Assembly (NCBI RefSeq): GCF_003467445.1
Contig: NZ_QSGS01000002.1
Span: 186,001-250,000, forward strand
Length of the DNA: 64,000 bases
Reading direction: 5' to 3'
From: Exiguobacterium sp. AM39-5BH
GTDB taxonomy: Bacteria > Bacillota > Bacilli > Exiguobacteriales > Exiguobacteriaceae
The translations under genes were made by a program, and so were the position numbers. Below are positions 19,209 through 28,051 of the stretch, piece after piece; positions within the stretch are counted from its first letter, which is position 1; the number at the start of each line of letters is the position of its first letter. The notes under the pieces are model-generated. The model was given only the letters and a program-made list of their open reading frames with translations, did not search any database and had not been told where the DNA came from.

Positions 19209-20232
19209 TATCTGGTTCTCCTCTCGGTTGTTCCTGCTGTTCTGGATCTGACTGTTCCGAGCCGCTAAACATAGACGATTTCGCTTCGAGAGCCTGCTGC
19301 GTCATACTGACTTCGACGCGTAGGTTTTGCGACATCGGTTGGAGCGTCTGTTGCAATTGTTGCATCTGCGACTGCAGTAACTGTTTGGCTTCTTGATTAC
19401 TCGCAAACAATTTGACGACAAGTTCGCCGTTCTGCCGTTCAAGTTTGACAACGAGTTCACCTAACTGTTCCGGATACAGGCGGACCGTGAATACTTTTGA
19501 GCCGTCAGCCCCGCTCTGGAACGGTGCACGTTGCAAAGCAGCTTCAATCCGAGCTTGCAAGTTCTCAGGAAGCGAACCTTTCGATGCGTACATCACCATC
19601 TCCGAATCAATTTGTGGTTTCGACCAAGTCATGCCTTTGGGCATCCATTCATTCTCTTTCACCGGTGTTTGAAGTTGAGCTAAATATGTTTCAGTTTGAA
19701 CTATACCGGGTAAAGAATTCGGGGTCTGACCAAATGTTCCTTTAAACTGCATAACAATTTGTTGGATAATACGTACGTTTTCCTCTATGCGGACAGTCGG
19801 AATCGGTGTTGCTTTACTAAGTTCTTCCGTTTCTTTTTTCGTGGTTGGCAACGGAATCGTCGGGGCTACCACTTGTCCCGTGACGAGCGCTGACGTACCA
19901 AGAGATGTCGAAGGTGTCACTTCCATTTCCGGCGCAACTTGATTTAAGAGACCGATATATGCATCCATGAACTTCCGATAAGCATCCGCCGGGAGTGACT
20001 TCAACCATTGCAGACTGTCCGGTTGTTGGAGCCATTGTTCTAACCGGGTCGATACATTCTCCAGCGGGAGCGTCTCTTCTTCTTTCGAGACGACCGCCGC
20101 CTCAGGAAGTGGTGTTGAGGTGCCGAGCATTGTTGAAAGCAGCTCTAGAAACTGCCCGCTCGGAGTCGCGCTTGCATCTCCGCCTTTGGGAGACACTCCT
20201 TGAACCGATTGGGCAAGTAAGGCAATGTTCAT
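19180..20232 (-). CDS. fliK: Hook-length control protein FliK
   Basis: FliK measures hook length and triggers the FlhB specificity switch. The 350-residue protein has a low-complexity Pro/Thr/Gln-rich N-terminal two thirds. A C-terminal Flg_hook domain spans about residues 240-330 (VRLYPEQLGELVVKLERQNG, then LFASNQEAKQLLQ). I start at the ATG at 20232 because AAAGGAGGACGTTAAG precedes it at good spacing; an ATG eight codons upstream overlaps motE. N-terminal divergence is normal for FliK. Confidence 0.92.
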   Translation of the reverse strand: MNIALLAQSVQGVSPKGGDASATPSGQFLELLSTMLGTSTPLPEAAVVSKEEETLPLENVSTRLEQWLQQPDSLQWLKSLPADAYRKFMDAYIGLLNQVAPEMEVTPSTSLGTSALVTGQVVAPTIPLPTTKKETEELSKATPIPTVRIEENVRIIQQIVMQFKGTFGQTPNSLPGIVQTETYLAQLQTPVKENEWMPKGMTWSKPQIDSEMVMYASKGSLPENLQARIEAALQRAPFQSGADGSKVFTVRLYPEQLGELVVKLERQNGELVVKLFASNQEAKQLLQSQMQQLQQTLQPMSQNLRVEVSMTQQALEAKSSMFSGSEQSDPEQQEQPRGEPDNDDHSTEDE

Positions 20233-20252
20233 CTTAACGTCCTCCTTTCTCG

Positions 20253-20813
20253 TCATTGGAGCAACTGGGTGACGACAGCGGCCTGTTGAGCATCCATTCG
20301 TCCCAAAATGTCAGCTTGCTGCTTCGGCGACAACTCCTTCAATATGTTCGCCACTTGCGGACTCTCTAGTTCGTTCATGATTGCTGCCGCTTGCTTCGGT
20401 GACATTTCTTCATAAACCTGAGAGACGTCCGATGTTTCTTCTTCCACTGCACTGGCCGTCGCCAATTCTGCAATGAGTCGATCTCGCTCTTTAATCAATT
20501 TTGATACTTCTTCTTGACGCGCCTTCACTTCGTTCGTTAACTCTACGTTATCCGTCCGGAGCTTCTCGATTTCGGCATTGGCGACCTTTAGACGATTTGT
20601 GGCATCAGCATCGATTCCTGTCACGTTCACATCCGTCTCCACTTTTTTCTGGTGCTCTTGGTTTGAGTCAGTCTCAAGAAACGGGACCGATAACAACGGA
20701 CGGTCCATCGCATAGTTCATGACGACGATTCCTCCAACGAGCAGAAACATGGCCGGTATAAGAACGAGCGCGACCAATAACTGTCTTCCCCGCTTCGTGT
20801 TGTCTTTTTCCAT
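20253..20813 (-). CDS. motE: MotE-like magnesium transporter-domain flagellar protein (YlxF)
   Basis: A 186-residue membrane protein with one N-terminal helix (about residues 10-30), a coiled coil (about 65-115) and a C-terminal MgtE N-terminal-like domain (YEEMSPKQAAAIMNELESPQ, then LGRMDAQQAAVVTQLL). MotE family proteins are chaperones of the stator protein MotB in other bacteria. The position between fliJ and fliK is that of ylxF in B. subtilis. The function is inferred from family and place. Confidence 0.82.
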   Translation of the reverse strand: MEKDNTKRGRQLLVALVLIPAMFLLVGGIVVMNYAMDRPLLSVPFLETDSNQEHQKKVETDVNVTGIDADATNRLKVANAEIEKLRTDNVELTNEVKARQEEVSKLIKERDRLIAELATASAVEEETSDVSQVYEEMSPKQAAAIMNELESPQVANILKELSPKQQADILGRMDAQQAAVVTQLLQ

Positions 20814-20817
20814 CGGT

Positions 20818-21252
20818 TTACTTCCCTTTCCCGTGATGAATCACGGCCAACTCATCAATGAAATGCTGTTCGATGAGCTTCGTCGCAGCGATTTCGTGTT
20901 GGCTGACTTTTTCATGCAACGTTACATATTTTTTTTCTTCTATAACTTTTCCCAACAGCCGTTCCTGCGATAGATGGTAGCGATTACGCGCTTGTTGGAC
21001 GACGAGTTGTTGTGTCTCGATTTGACGCTTTAATCGTTCCCGTGTCTGTTCCCTGTACTGTGACATGAGCAGGTCGATGACACCGTCCTGTTCATCTTGA
21101 CTTTTCATGAGGGACTCGTACGTCAACACGAGGCGATATAGCGACTCCATCTCCGCCTCGAACTTCGCTTTATGTTGTCTCATCTCGGTGGCCGATTCTT
21201 CTTTCTCGTGTTCTGCGATCGGCATGATACGCTCTAATAATAATCTGTTCAC
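20818..21252 (-). CDS. fliJ: Flagellar export chaperone FliJ
   Basis: FliJ is a coiled-coil stalk protein that links the FliI ATPase ring to FlhA. The 144-residue protein is nearly all predicted alpha-helical coiled coil with frequent Glu, Gln and Arg. It begins at GTG (GTGA overlap with the fliI stop), reading MNRLLLERIMPIAEHEKEES. Sequence identity in the family is low, but length, position and character fit. Confidence 0.9.
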   Translation of the reverse strand: MNRLLLERIMPIAEHEKEESATEMRQHKAKFEAEMESLYRLVLTYESLMKSQDEQDGVIDLLMSQYREQTRERLKRQIETQQLVVQQARNRYHLSQERLLGKVIEEKKYVTLHEKVSQHEIAATKLIEQHFIDELAVIHHGKGK

Positions 21253-22568
21253 GGTTCACCTCGCACGATCTTGGCCAAACGTTCAAGCGATGTCTCGAGC
21301 GGGGCCTCTTCTTCGATGGATTGCTTTAAAAATGTCAACAACTCAGGATACTGTTCAATCGCCGTATCTATCGCGGGGTTCGTCCCTTTTTTATAGGCGC
21401 CGATATTGATTAAGTCTTCGGCATCTAAATAAGTGGCCAACCAGCCACGAAAAGTCTGTGCGGCTTCTCGATGCGTCGGGGCGGCAATTTGGTTCATGAC
21501 ACGACTGATCGATTTTAGGACATGAATGGCTGGAAATTGTCCGCGATTCGCGAGTGAGCGGTCCATGACAAAGTGCCCGTCTAAAATCCCACGCACCGCG
21601 TCCGCAATCGGTTCATTCATATCGTCCCCGTCAACGAGAACGGTATAAAAGGCGGTAATCGAGCCTGTGGTTGCTGTCCCGCTGCGTTCTAACAGTTGCG
21701 GCAACATCGCGAATACGGACGGTGTATATCCTTTTGATGTCGGTGGTTCACCTGTCGCAAGCCCGATTTCCCGCTGTGCCATGGCAAATCGGGTCACCGA
21801 ATCCATCATGAGTACGACTTCTTTGCCTTGATCTCGAAAGTATTCGGCGATGGCTGTGGCCGTGTAGGCTCCTTTCAGTCGCACGAGCGGCGGCTGATCA
21901 CTCGTCGCCACGATGACGACCGAGCGAGCCATCCCCTCAGGGCCCAGTTCTTTCTCGATGAACTCCTTTACTTCACGTCCACGTTCACCAATCAAGGCGA
22001 TCACGTTAATGTCGGCCGATGACCGTTTCGCAATCATCCCGAGCAGTGTCGATTTTCCGACGCCGGAACCTGCGAATAATCCGACTCGTTGCCCTTTGCC
22101 GACCGTCAAGAGTCCATCGATGACACGGACACCAGTTGATAAGACATCTAGTATACGTGGACGTTCAAGTGGGTTTGGCGGCTTCCGGAGAACGTCGTAG
22201 CGCGCGCCTGCCGGAATCCCTTCACCGGACAAAGGGCGACCTAGACCGTCAAGCACTTGTCCGATCAGTTCGTCACCGACAGGTACTTGAAGCATTCGTC
22301 CAGTCCCTTTGACCATACAGCCCGGCGCGATTTGCGTCGTTTCACCGTAAGGCATGAGCAGCACGCGCGCCTCATTGAATCCGACGACTTCCGCTTCGAC
22401 GTGTTGACCGGATGGAAGTTCGATTAAACAACGCTCTCCGATAAAGGCGTTCGGTCCAGTCGACTCGATCATCAGCCCGATGACACGACATACCCGACCT
22501 ACTTTTCGAATATACTCGTCTTCAGTTGATGTTTTGATTGCTTCAAGCACGTGGTCAATAAGCGCCAT
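21249..22568 (-). CDS. fliI: Flagellum-specific ATP synthase FliI
   Basis: FliI is the hexameric ATPase that energises or regulates flagellar protein export. The F1-beta-like protein of 439 residues has Walker A AGSGVGKS at about residues 166-173, Walker B VVLMMDSVTRFAMAQREI, and the GEPPTSKGYTPSVFAMLP family motif. The start is the ATG at 22568 (MALIDHVLEAIKTS); codons further upstream lie inside fliH and are not conserved. It overlaps fliH and fliJ. Confidence 0.96.
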   Translation of the reverse strand: MALIDHVLEAIKTSTEDEYIRKVGRVCRVIGLMIESTGPNAFIGERCLIELPSGQHVEAEVVGFNEARVLLMPYGETTQIAPGCMVKGTGRMLQVPVGDELIGQVLDGLGRPLSGEGIPAGARYDVLRKPPNPLERPRILDVLSTGVRVIDGLLTVGKGQRVGLFAGSGVGKSTLLGMIAKRSSADINVIALIGERGREVKEFIEKELGPEGMARSVVIVATSDQPPLVRLKGAYTATAIAEYFRDQGKEVVLMMDSVTRFAMAQREIGLATGEPPTSKGYTPSVFAMLPQLLERSGTATTGSITAFYTVLVDGDDMNEPIADAVRGILDGHFVMDRSLANRGQFPAIHVLKSISRVMNQIAAPTHREAAQTFRGWLATYLDAEDLINIGAYKKGTNPAIDTAIEQYPELLTFLKQSIEEEAPLETSLERLAKIVRGEP

Positions 22569-23277
22569 CAGCCAGAACCTCCTCGATTTTGGACCGGATT
22601 CTTTCAAAGCTATAGCTCAAATCGAGTTCATCACCGTGGTGCGGTGTCTCAATCCGCACGCTCGTCTCATCTAAGCCGGCGTCTGCGCGATATTTAAGCA
22701 CCGGGCCTTCTGGGCTATTCCATTCCATTTCAAACCGTTGAATCGAGGCTAGACGTGTCGGATGGACATACACGGTCAACGACTCGGCGTCGAGCTGACG
22801 ATGCAACTGTTCGCGAATCCGCTCCGCGAACAACGTCTCATCCTCTCGAATGAGCTCCGTGGTGACGCGGGCGCTTACCTCTACCGCGAGCGTGACAAGC
22901 TGTCGCTCTGCATCTCGCCATTTCGAGTCAAACAATTGCTCAAGTTCGACGCTGACGGTATTTAAACGGGTCGTCAATTCGTCGTACTCAGCCTTACCCT
23001 CACGTTTCCCATAATCAAATCCTGCATCGTATCCTTCTTGGCGCGCCGCTGCAACCACTTGTTCCCGTAAGGAGAACAGTTCTTGCTCCATCGCTTCGCG
23101 TTTTGCCGCGAGCGCGACCTCTTGCGCCTCAAGCTGCTCTCGCTTTCGTTCTAGCCGTTCGATTTCTTCATCTTGGTGTAGCATGGATATCGGTTCAAGG
23201 AACGGCTTCGAATCGATCCGCTGGGGGTCGAGCGATGTGGCCCGATATCGTTTGATTACATTAGACAACGATGTCAT
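22555..23277 (-). CDS. fliH: Flagellar assembly protein FliH
   Basis: FliH is the peripheral stalk and negative regulator of FliI. The roughly 240-residue protein has a long charged coiled coil (about residues 35-85, rich in Glu, Arg and Lys) and a C-terminal V-type ATPase E-like domain. The GGAGGAG ribosome site touches the ATG at 23277 with no spacing, but is 9 nt from a TTG at 23268 that would give MSNVIKRYRATS; the TTG may be the true start. It overlaps fliG and fliI. Confidence 0.9.
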   Translation of the reverse strand: MTSLSNVIKRYRATSLDPQRIDSKPFLEPISMLHQDEEIERLERKREQLEAQEVALAAKREAMEQELFSLREQVVAAARQEGYDAGFDYGKREGKAEYDELTTRLNTVSVELEQLFDSKWRDAERQLVTLAVEVSARVTTELIREDETLFAERIREQLHRQLDAESLTVYVHPTRLASIQRFEMEWNSPEGPVLKYRADAGLDETSVRIETPHHGDELDLSYSFERIRSKIEEVLADGAY

Positions 23278-24277
23278 CTCCTCCACCACGGCTGATTACG
23301 ATTTCTCCGACGTCTTCTAGGCGACGGATGATACCGACGATTCGACTTTGAGCTTCTTCGACGTCCCGTAACCGGACAGGCCCCATAAATTCCATGTCCT
23401 CTTTGAATGTCTCGACCATTCGTTGCGACATGTTTTTGAAGATGATCTGTTTGACTTCCTCGGAAGATACTTTGAGGGCGAGCAAGAGATCGTCGTTCGC
23501 TACTTCGCGGATGATCCGTTGAATCGCTCGCGAGTCGAGCGTGACGATATCTTCGAAGACGAACATCCGTTTTTTGATTTCTTCGGCCAGTTCTGGGTCT
23601 TCGATTTCAAGTGCATCCAAAATCGTGCGCTCGGTCGTACGGTCAACGCCGTTGAGCACTTCGACGACCGCTTCGATGCCGCCGGACTGGGCATAATCTT
23701 GCATGTCGGTTTGTGATAAGTTCTTCTCGAGAATCTGTTCGATCTCATGAATCACGTCCGGGTTGAGCCGATCCATCGTGGCAATCCGTTTGGCGACCTC
23801 TGACTGAATCTCAGGTGGGAGTTCTGACAAAATCTGTCCCGACTTGACCGGCTCGAGATGCGCCAAGATCAACGCAATCGTCTGCGGATGCTCGTTTTGA
23901 ATGAAGTTGAGTAGCTGCTTTGGGTCGGCCTTACGAGCAAACTCGAAAGGCCTGACTTGGAGCGTCGACGTAAGTCGATGAATGAGGGCCATCGCCTTCT
24001 CTTCGCCGACCGCTTTTTCGAGCACTGTTTTCGCAAATCCAATACCGCCTTGCGTGATATAACTTTGTGCCATGGCAAGTTCATGGAATTCGCTCATGAT
24101 TGTTTCTTTTTGTTCAGATGATATTTTTTTTAAAGCCGAGATTTGAAGCGTCAATTGTTCCATTTCTTCTTCGGACAAATGTTTATAGACGTTTGCCGCC
24201 ACTTCAGGCCCAAGCGAGATCATGAGCATGGCCGCTTTTTCTCGGTTCGGTTGTTTCGCGTAATTCACGGTACTCAC
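23261..24277 (-). CDS. fliG: Flagellar motor switch protein FliG
   Basis: FliG is the rotor protein that contacts the stators and sets rotation direction. The 338 residues include the middle-domain NEHPQTIALILAHLEP segment and the C-terminal torque helix region (FVFEDIVTLDSRAIQRIIRE). The EHPQ motif and the charged C-terminal helix are present. It starts at GTG (MSTVNYAKQPNREKAAML), overlapping the fliF stop as GTGA. Confidence 0.97.
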   Translation of the reverse strand: MSTVNYAKQPNREKAAMLMISLGPEVAANVYKHLSEEEMEQLTLQISALKKISSEQKETIMSEFHELAMAQSYITQGGIGFAKTVLEKAVGEEKAMALIHRLTSTLQVRPFEFARKADPKQLLNFIQNEHPQTIALILAHLEPVKSGQILSELPPEIQSEVAKRIATMDRLNPDVIHEIEQILEKNLSQTDMQDYAQSGGIEAVVEVLNGVDRTTERTILDALEIEDPELAEEIKKRMFVFEDIVTLDSRAIQRIIREVANDDLLLALKVSSEEVKQIIFKNMSQRMVETFKEDMEFMGPVRLRDVEEAQSRIVGIIRRLEDVGEIVISRGGGDDIVV

Positions 24278-25842
24278 TCCTCAGACATCCAAGTGCGGAG
24301 AAGTTTGGCGAACTCTTCAGGATTGCTCTCCGCTAATTTCTCCAACTGTTTCTTCTTGACGGCCCCTTCGCCCCGTTCTTCAAGGTCGAGGTCTGGTACT
24401 TCATCTTCATATGGGACTTCCCACTCGTTCGACTCGGCAATCGGTTCTCGTTTACGCTTGCGCATCGCGAAGAATAAAAGCGCGAGTAAGACGACGGCAC
24501 CGGCTGCAGCGGCATACATCCACCACTGGGTCGGTGGTTCGACCGCGGCCGCTTCTTCCGTTTCTGCGAACGGACGTGAGACGACGACAACTTTCTGTTC
24601 AAGTTCCGCCTCAGTGAGTGCCTCCCCGGTCTTGGCGAGTGACGTCCGGATGATGGAATACATCATCGTCTCGAGGTCGCCCTCGAGCTGAGGATCGATG
24701 GTCGTCGCTCCGTTCGGTGGCTCAACGATCAATTGGACACCGAGGTCACGAATCGAGTACGGTGCGTTTTGAATCTGTTTCGTGATGCGGTTGACTTCAT
24801 AATTGATGATTTCGTGATTCTTTTCACTCTCTTCTTCCCCGGTTCCCGTGGCAGCGGGGAAATTGACCGTGTCGTTCTCGGCCGTTCCGGCAGCGGTTGC
24901 CGCGCCGGTTCCGCCCGTATACGCCTCGGCGATTCGTTCGGCCGAAGTGACGATGCCTTCCATGCTGTCCTCGTTGACAGGTGTCACCAGGTTTTGCTCT
25001 TCAGCTGTTTGCGTCGTATCGATATCGGCCGTGACCGAGACGAGGACGCTCCGTTCACCGAGCAGTACTGACAGCATTTGCTGAATCTGTTGGCGCACGT
25101 CTTTTTCAACTTGACGCTTGAGTACGAGCGGATCAGTCGATAACCCACCTGCCATCGTCGTTTGATCCAAATCGTAATACGTGAAATATTGGTCCATGAT
25201 CGAGATATTCTCTGGTTTCAAGTCCGGTACGCTTTTACTGATTAAATGGTAGAGCCCTTTCACCGTTGCCGGTTCAAGGTTTGTGCCTGCTCCTAAATTT
25301 AAAACGATGGAGGCGGTCGGCTCACCTTGGTCCTCTGCGAGAAAAACTGATTTCTCGGGAATCGAAATGATGACTTTCGCCTGATTGATGCCTTCGATTT
25401 GTGTAATCAATCGTTCAAGTTCGGTTTGCATGGCGCTCCGCTCGATGACAGCCATCTCGCGATCAGTCGTTCCGAAGCCGGCGTTCTCACTGAAAAAGCT
25501 GTAATCGATCGCTCCAGATTTCGGAATACCTGCTGCTGCGAGACTGACCTTTAATTGGTCGACTTGTTCGCTCGGAACGTACACGCTGACTCCGTTTGAC
25601 GTCGCTTTAATTTCCGACTGAACTCCGTCAGCCGTCAGCTTCTCCGTCACCTCACCCGCTTCTTGAGCGGATAAGTTCGTGTATAGCGGGGCCATGTTCG
25701 GACGCGACAGCCAGACAGTCAAAACCACCGCGACGAGAATTACGCCGGCGATGACGAGGCCCCAAAAGATTTTGCGGTTCGTCTTTATCGCTCGAAGGGA
25801 ACCGGACAGTGAACCAAATCGTTCTTTTAACTTTTCATTCAT
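24274..25842 (-). CDS. fliF: Flagellar MS-ring protein FliF
   Basis: FliF forms the MS ring in the membrane, on which the rotor is built. In the 522-residue protein membrane helices lie at about residues 27-46 and 440-460. The ring-building motifs include VKVSLAAAGIPKSGAIDYSF-like sequence (LKVSLAAAGIPKSG) and SYFTYYDLDQ-type sequence near residue 215. The C-terminal cytoplasmic tail (VPDLDLEERGEGAVKKKQLE onward) binds FliG. It is followed directly by fliG. Confidence 0.97.
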   Translation of the reverse strand: MNEKLKERFGSLSGSLRAIKTNRKIFWGLVIAGVILVAVVLTVWLSRPNMAPLYTNLSAQEAGEVTEKLTADGVQSEIKATSNGVSVYVPSEQVDQLKVSLAAAGIPKSGAIDYSFFSENAGFGTTDREMAVIERSAMQTELERLITQIEGINQAKVIISIPEKSVFLAEDQGEPTASIVLNLGAGTNLEPATVKGLYHLISKSVPDLKPENISIMDQYFTYYDLDQTTMAGGLSTDPLVLKRQVEKDVRQQIQQMLSVLLGERSVLVSVTADIDTTQTAEEQNLVTPVNEDSMEGIVTSAERIAEAYTGGTGAATAAGTAENDTVNFPAATGTGEEESEKNHEIINYEVNRITKQIQNAPYSIRDLGVQLIVEPPNGATTIDPQLEGDLETMMYSIIRTSLAKTGEALTEAELEQKVVVVSRPFAETEEAAAVEPPTQWWMYAAAAGAVVLLALLFFAMRKRKREPIAESNEWEVPYEDEVPDLDLEERGEGAVKKKQLEKLAESNPEEFAKLLRTWMSEE

Positions 25843-25863
25843 CGCAACTCGTCATCCTCTACT

Positions 25864-26148
25864 TTAAACTTGCATTCGCATCATTTCTTGATAGGCCTCG
25901 ACCGCTTTGTTCCGCACCTCGATGGCGAGTTGCATGGCAATCGATGACTCTTCGCTTTGAATCATCACTTGATGTAAATCGGCCTTCCCAACAGCTAAGT
26001 CGGCCCGAGCCGAGCTCGTCGCTTGTTGGACATCATTCAATGACTTCATCGCCTCGTTCAAATACGTTCCGAACTGTGACGGCGTCTCTTTTACTGATGT
26101 CGCGACCGGCGGTTGTGTTCCAATTAGTTGAATCGGGTTAATTTGCAT
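25864..26148 (-). CDS. fliE: Flagellar hook-basal body protein FliE
   Basis: FliE joins the MS ring to the rod. The 94-residue protein is of normal size. The C-terminal half reads AVGKADLHQVMIQSEESSIA and then MQLAIEVRNKAVEAYQEMMR, which is the FliE signature. It lies between flgC and fliF. Confidence 0.95.
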   Translation of the reverse strand: MQINPIQLIGTQPPVATSVKETPSQFGTYLNEAMKSLNDVQQATSSARADLAVGKADLHQVMIQSEESSIAMQLAIEVRNKAVEAYQEMMRMQV

Positions 26149-26160
26149 TTAAGTCACTCC

Positions 26161-26589
26161 TCATCCTTTACCAATCTCCATCGCTTTGACAAGCATCGCT
26201 TTTGTGGCGTTCATCGCCGCGATATTCGCCTCATAAGATCGTGTCGCCCCCATTAAATCGACCATTTCTTTCAACAAGTCGACGTTCGGCATCTGGACGT
26301 AGCCACGGTCATCCGAATCGGGATGGCTCGGGTCATAAACAAGTTTATATGGACTTTCATCTTCTACGATTTGTGATACTTGGACGCCGCCCCTTACAGC
26401 GGATAACTGTTGTCGAAACGGCGCTTCCTGTAAAACGGTCATTTTCCGTGTATACGGCTGCCACTCTCCGTCGACGAGTTTCCCACGGGTCGTCTGGGCA
26501 TTCGCGATGTTAGCAGATACGGTGTCCATTCGTAACCGTTGCGATGTCAATGCTGTCGCTGAAATATGAAAACTATCAAACATGCCCAT
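26161..26589 (-). CDS. flgC: Flagellar proximal rod protein FlgC
   Basis: A rod subunit of 142 residues. The N-terminal rod motif is FHISATALTSQRLRMDTVSA and then NIANAQTTRG, and the C-terminal motif is VDLMGATRSYEANIAAMNAT. The ATG at 26589 has AGGAGG at 9-nt spacing, better than the ATG two codons later. It starts 2 nt after flgB. Confidence 0.95.
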   Translation of the reverse strand: MGMFDSFHISATALTSQRLRMDTVSANIANAQTTRGKLVDGEWQPYTRKMTVLQEAPFRQQLSAVRGGVQVSQIVEDESPYKLVYDPSHPDSDDRGYVQMPNVDLLKEMVDLMGATRSYEANIAAMNATKAMLVKAMEIGKG

Positions 26590-26591
26590 CG

Positions 26592-26960
26592 TTAACGTCC
26601 TCCTCGAATAACGGTCTTGAGTCCACCGAGCCGACGATTCAATTGCTCCATCATCGCTTCGTATTGAAGTTGGTTTCGTGCCAATTCACTCATCTCGTAA
26701 TCGAGATCCACGTTATTCCCATCACTTCGCATCGCTCCCCCAGCCCGGTCTATAATCGTTGTCGATGCACGTTCACTCGGACGTCCCCCGGCCAGTTTGA
26801 GCCGCATCTCGTTATTTAATGTTTGTTCAAACACGGCCTGCTTCGCACGGAAGTTCGGTGTATCAATGTTTGATAGGTTATGACTGATGACCTTCTGGTT
26901 TACAACCGAATTGTTAATCGCTTGCTTCATTAATTGATAGTCTGTACCAATCCAATTCAT
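26592..26960 (-). CDS. flgB: Flagellar proximal rod protein FlgB
   Basis: First gene of the fla/che operon; it encodes a rod subunit of about 122 residues. The N-terminal NQKVISHNLSNIDTPNFRAK is the family signature, and the C terminus has LDYEMSELARNQLQYEAMME. The ribosome site is weak. The ATG at 26960 (MNWIGTDYQLM) is chosen by family length; a GTG three codons earlier (26969) is an alternative. The upstream 270 bp separates it from codY, whose terminator lies at 27135-27172. Confidence 0.94.
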   Translation of the reverse strand: MNWIGTDYQLMKQAINNSVVNQKVISHNLSNIDTPNFRAKQAVFEQTLNNEMRLKLAGGRPSERASTTIIDRAGGAMRSDGNNVDLDYEMSELARNQLQYEAMMEQLNRRLGGLKTVIRGGR

Positions 26961-27134
26961 GCGTTTCACTCACTTTCAACCTAAGAATGCATGTATATAC
27001 CTTATTTGGAAAATCTACTATTACATTGAAACAAATCTGTAACAGTGTTGAAAGATATTTTTATTAAAACAGGTAAATGCTGTCTCCTCTTTTTGTCGAA
27101 TTTAAGACGAATTCAGAAAATAATTACTTTTGCA

Positions 27135-27172
27135 CTAAAAAAAATCGCTCCTTGAACATCGAGAGCGATTTT
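27135..27172 (-). terminator. Intrinsic terminator after codY
   Basis: A perfect 10-bp stem (27141-27150 with 27163-27172, AAAATCGCTC) is followed on the minus strand by an uninterrupted T run. It ends the xerC-hslV-hslU-codY transcript before the fla/che operon, so flgB must have its own promoter in 26970-27134; I found no convincing SigA or SigD promoter there. Confidence 0.88.
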
Positions 27173-27234
27173 ACGGGTAGAAAGTCCTATTATAATAAAC
27201 TTCCCTATGCTTTAGCTTATAAAGTTTGTTTATT

Positions 27235-28014
27235 TCAATTCGATTTCAATTTTTGCAATTCAAACAAGAAATTATCATTCAATATTTTAATATATGTTCC
27301 TTTCATACCGAGCGAACGTGATTCAATGACACCAGCACTTTCTAATTTACGGAGCGCGTTCACGATGACTGAACGCGTAATTCCCACGCGGTCGGCAATT
27401 TTGGAAGCAACTAGCAAACCTTCATTCCCTCCGAGCTCTTCGAAAATATGCTCAATCGCTTCAAGTTCAGAATATGAAAGCGAATTGATCGCCATTTGAA
27501 CGACTGCTTTTTTGCGAGCCGACGCCTCAGCTTCAGCTGCTTTTTCACGTAGAATTTCCATCCCTACTACGGTCGCACTATATTCAGCCAAGACGAGGTC
27601 GTCTTCCGTGAACTCGTTGTTGAGACGTCCAAGCACGAGCGTACCTAGGCGCTCGCCTCCTCCAATGATGGGGACGATCGTCGTCATCGAATCGAGGAAC
27701 AGCTCACGGTTCTCGACGGGAAATGCCGTATATTCACTGTCAATGCCGATATTTTCCGTCGTCTCTTTTACGTTGAACAAGTTTGAAGCATATGGCTCCG
27801 GGAATTGACGATCAACTAAAAACGCCTTCATTCGCTCATTCTCGATTTGTTGTTTAATCGCAAAACCGAGCAAGCGCCCACGACGGCTTACGATGAACGT
27901 ATTTGCTTCGAGGACTTCGCGCATTTTATCTGCCATTTCTTTAAAATCCACATGCGCGCTTGCCTCTTGTTGCAGCATCGTGTTCAATTGGCGTGTTTTA
28001 TCAAGTAAGTTCAT
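27235..28014 (-). CDS. codY: GTP- and branched-chain-amino-acid-sensing regulator CodY
   Basis: CodY is the global nutrient-status repressor of Bacilli; it binds Ile/Leu/Val through its N-terminal GAF domain and GTP. The 259 residues ([20 protein letters not shown] onward) match the canonical length. The C-terminal winged helix reads [20 protein letters not shown] and then [17 protein letters not shown], the conserved recognition helix. The ribosome site GGAGG is about 12 nt upstream, a little long. Neighbours xerC-hslV-hslU are the standard codY operon. A good CodY box upstream of xerC suggests autoregulation. Confidence 0.97.
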   Translation of the reverse strand: MNLLDKTRQLNTMLQQEASAHVDFKEMADKMREVLEANTFIVSRRGRLLGFAIKQQIENERMKAFLVDRQFPEPYASNLFNVKETTENIGIDSEYTAFPVENRELFLDSMTTIVPIIGGGERLGTLVLGRLNNEFTEDDLVLAEYSATVVGMEILREKAAEAEASARKKAVVQMAINSLSYSELEAIEHIFEELGGNEGLLVASKIADRVGITRSVIVNALRKLESAGVIESRSLGMKGTYIKILNDNFLFELQKLKSN

Positions 28015-28031
28015 AATTCGTATTTTCCTCC

Positions 28032-28047
28032 CTGTATGTGCATACAG
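28032..28047. repeat. 16-bp dyad between hslU and codY
   Basis: CTGTATG-TG-CATACAG is a 7+7 bp inverted repeat located in the 37-nt hslU-codY gap, touching the codY ribosome binding site. As RNA it would form CUGUA/UACAG around a 6-nt loop. Function unknown. Confidence 0.55.
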
Positions 28048-28051
28048 AATC

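Noticed and set aside
28032..28047. SOS operator in the hslU-codY gap
   Set aside because: CTGT-N8-ACAG resembles the E. coli LexA box, but Bacilli LexA uses a different palindrome (CGAAC-N4-GTTCG type), and the neighbouring genes are not SOS genes.
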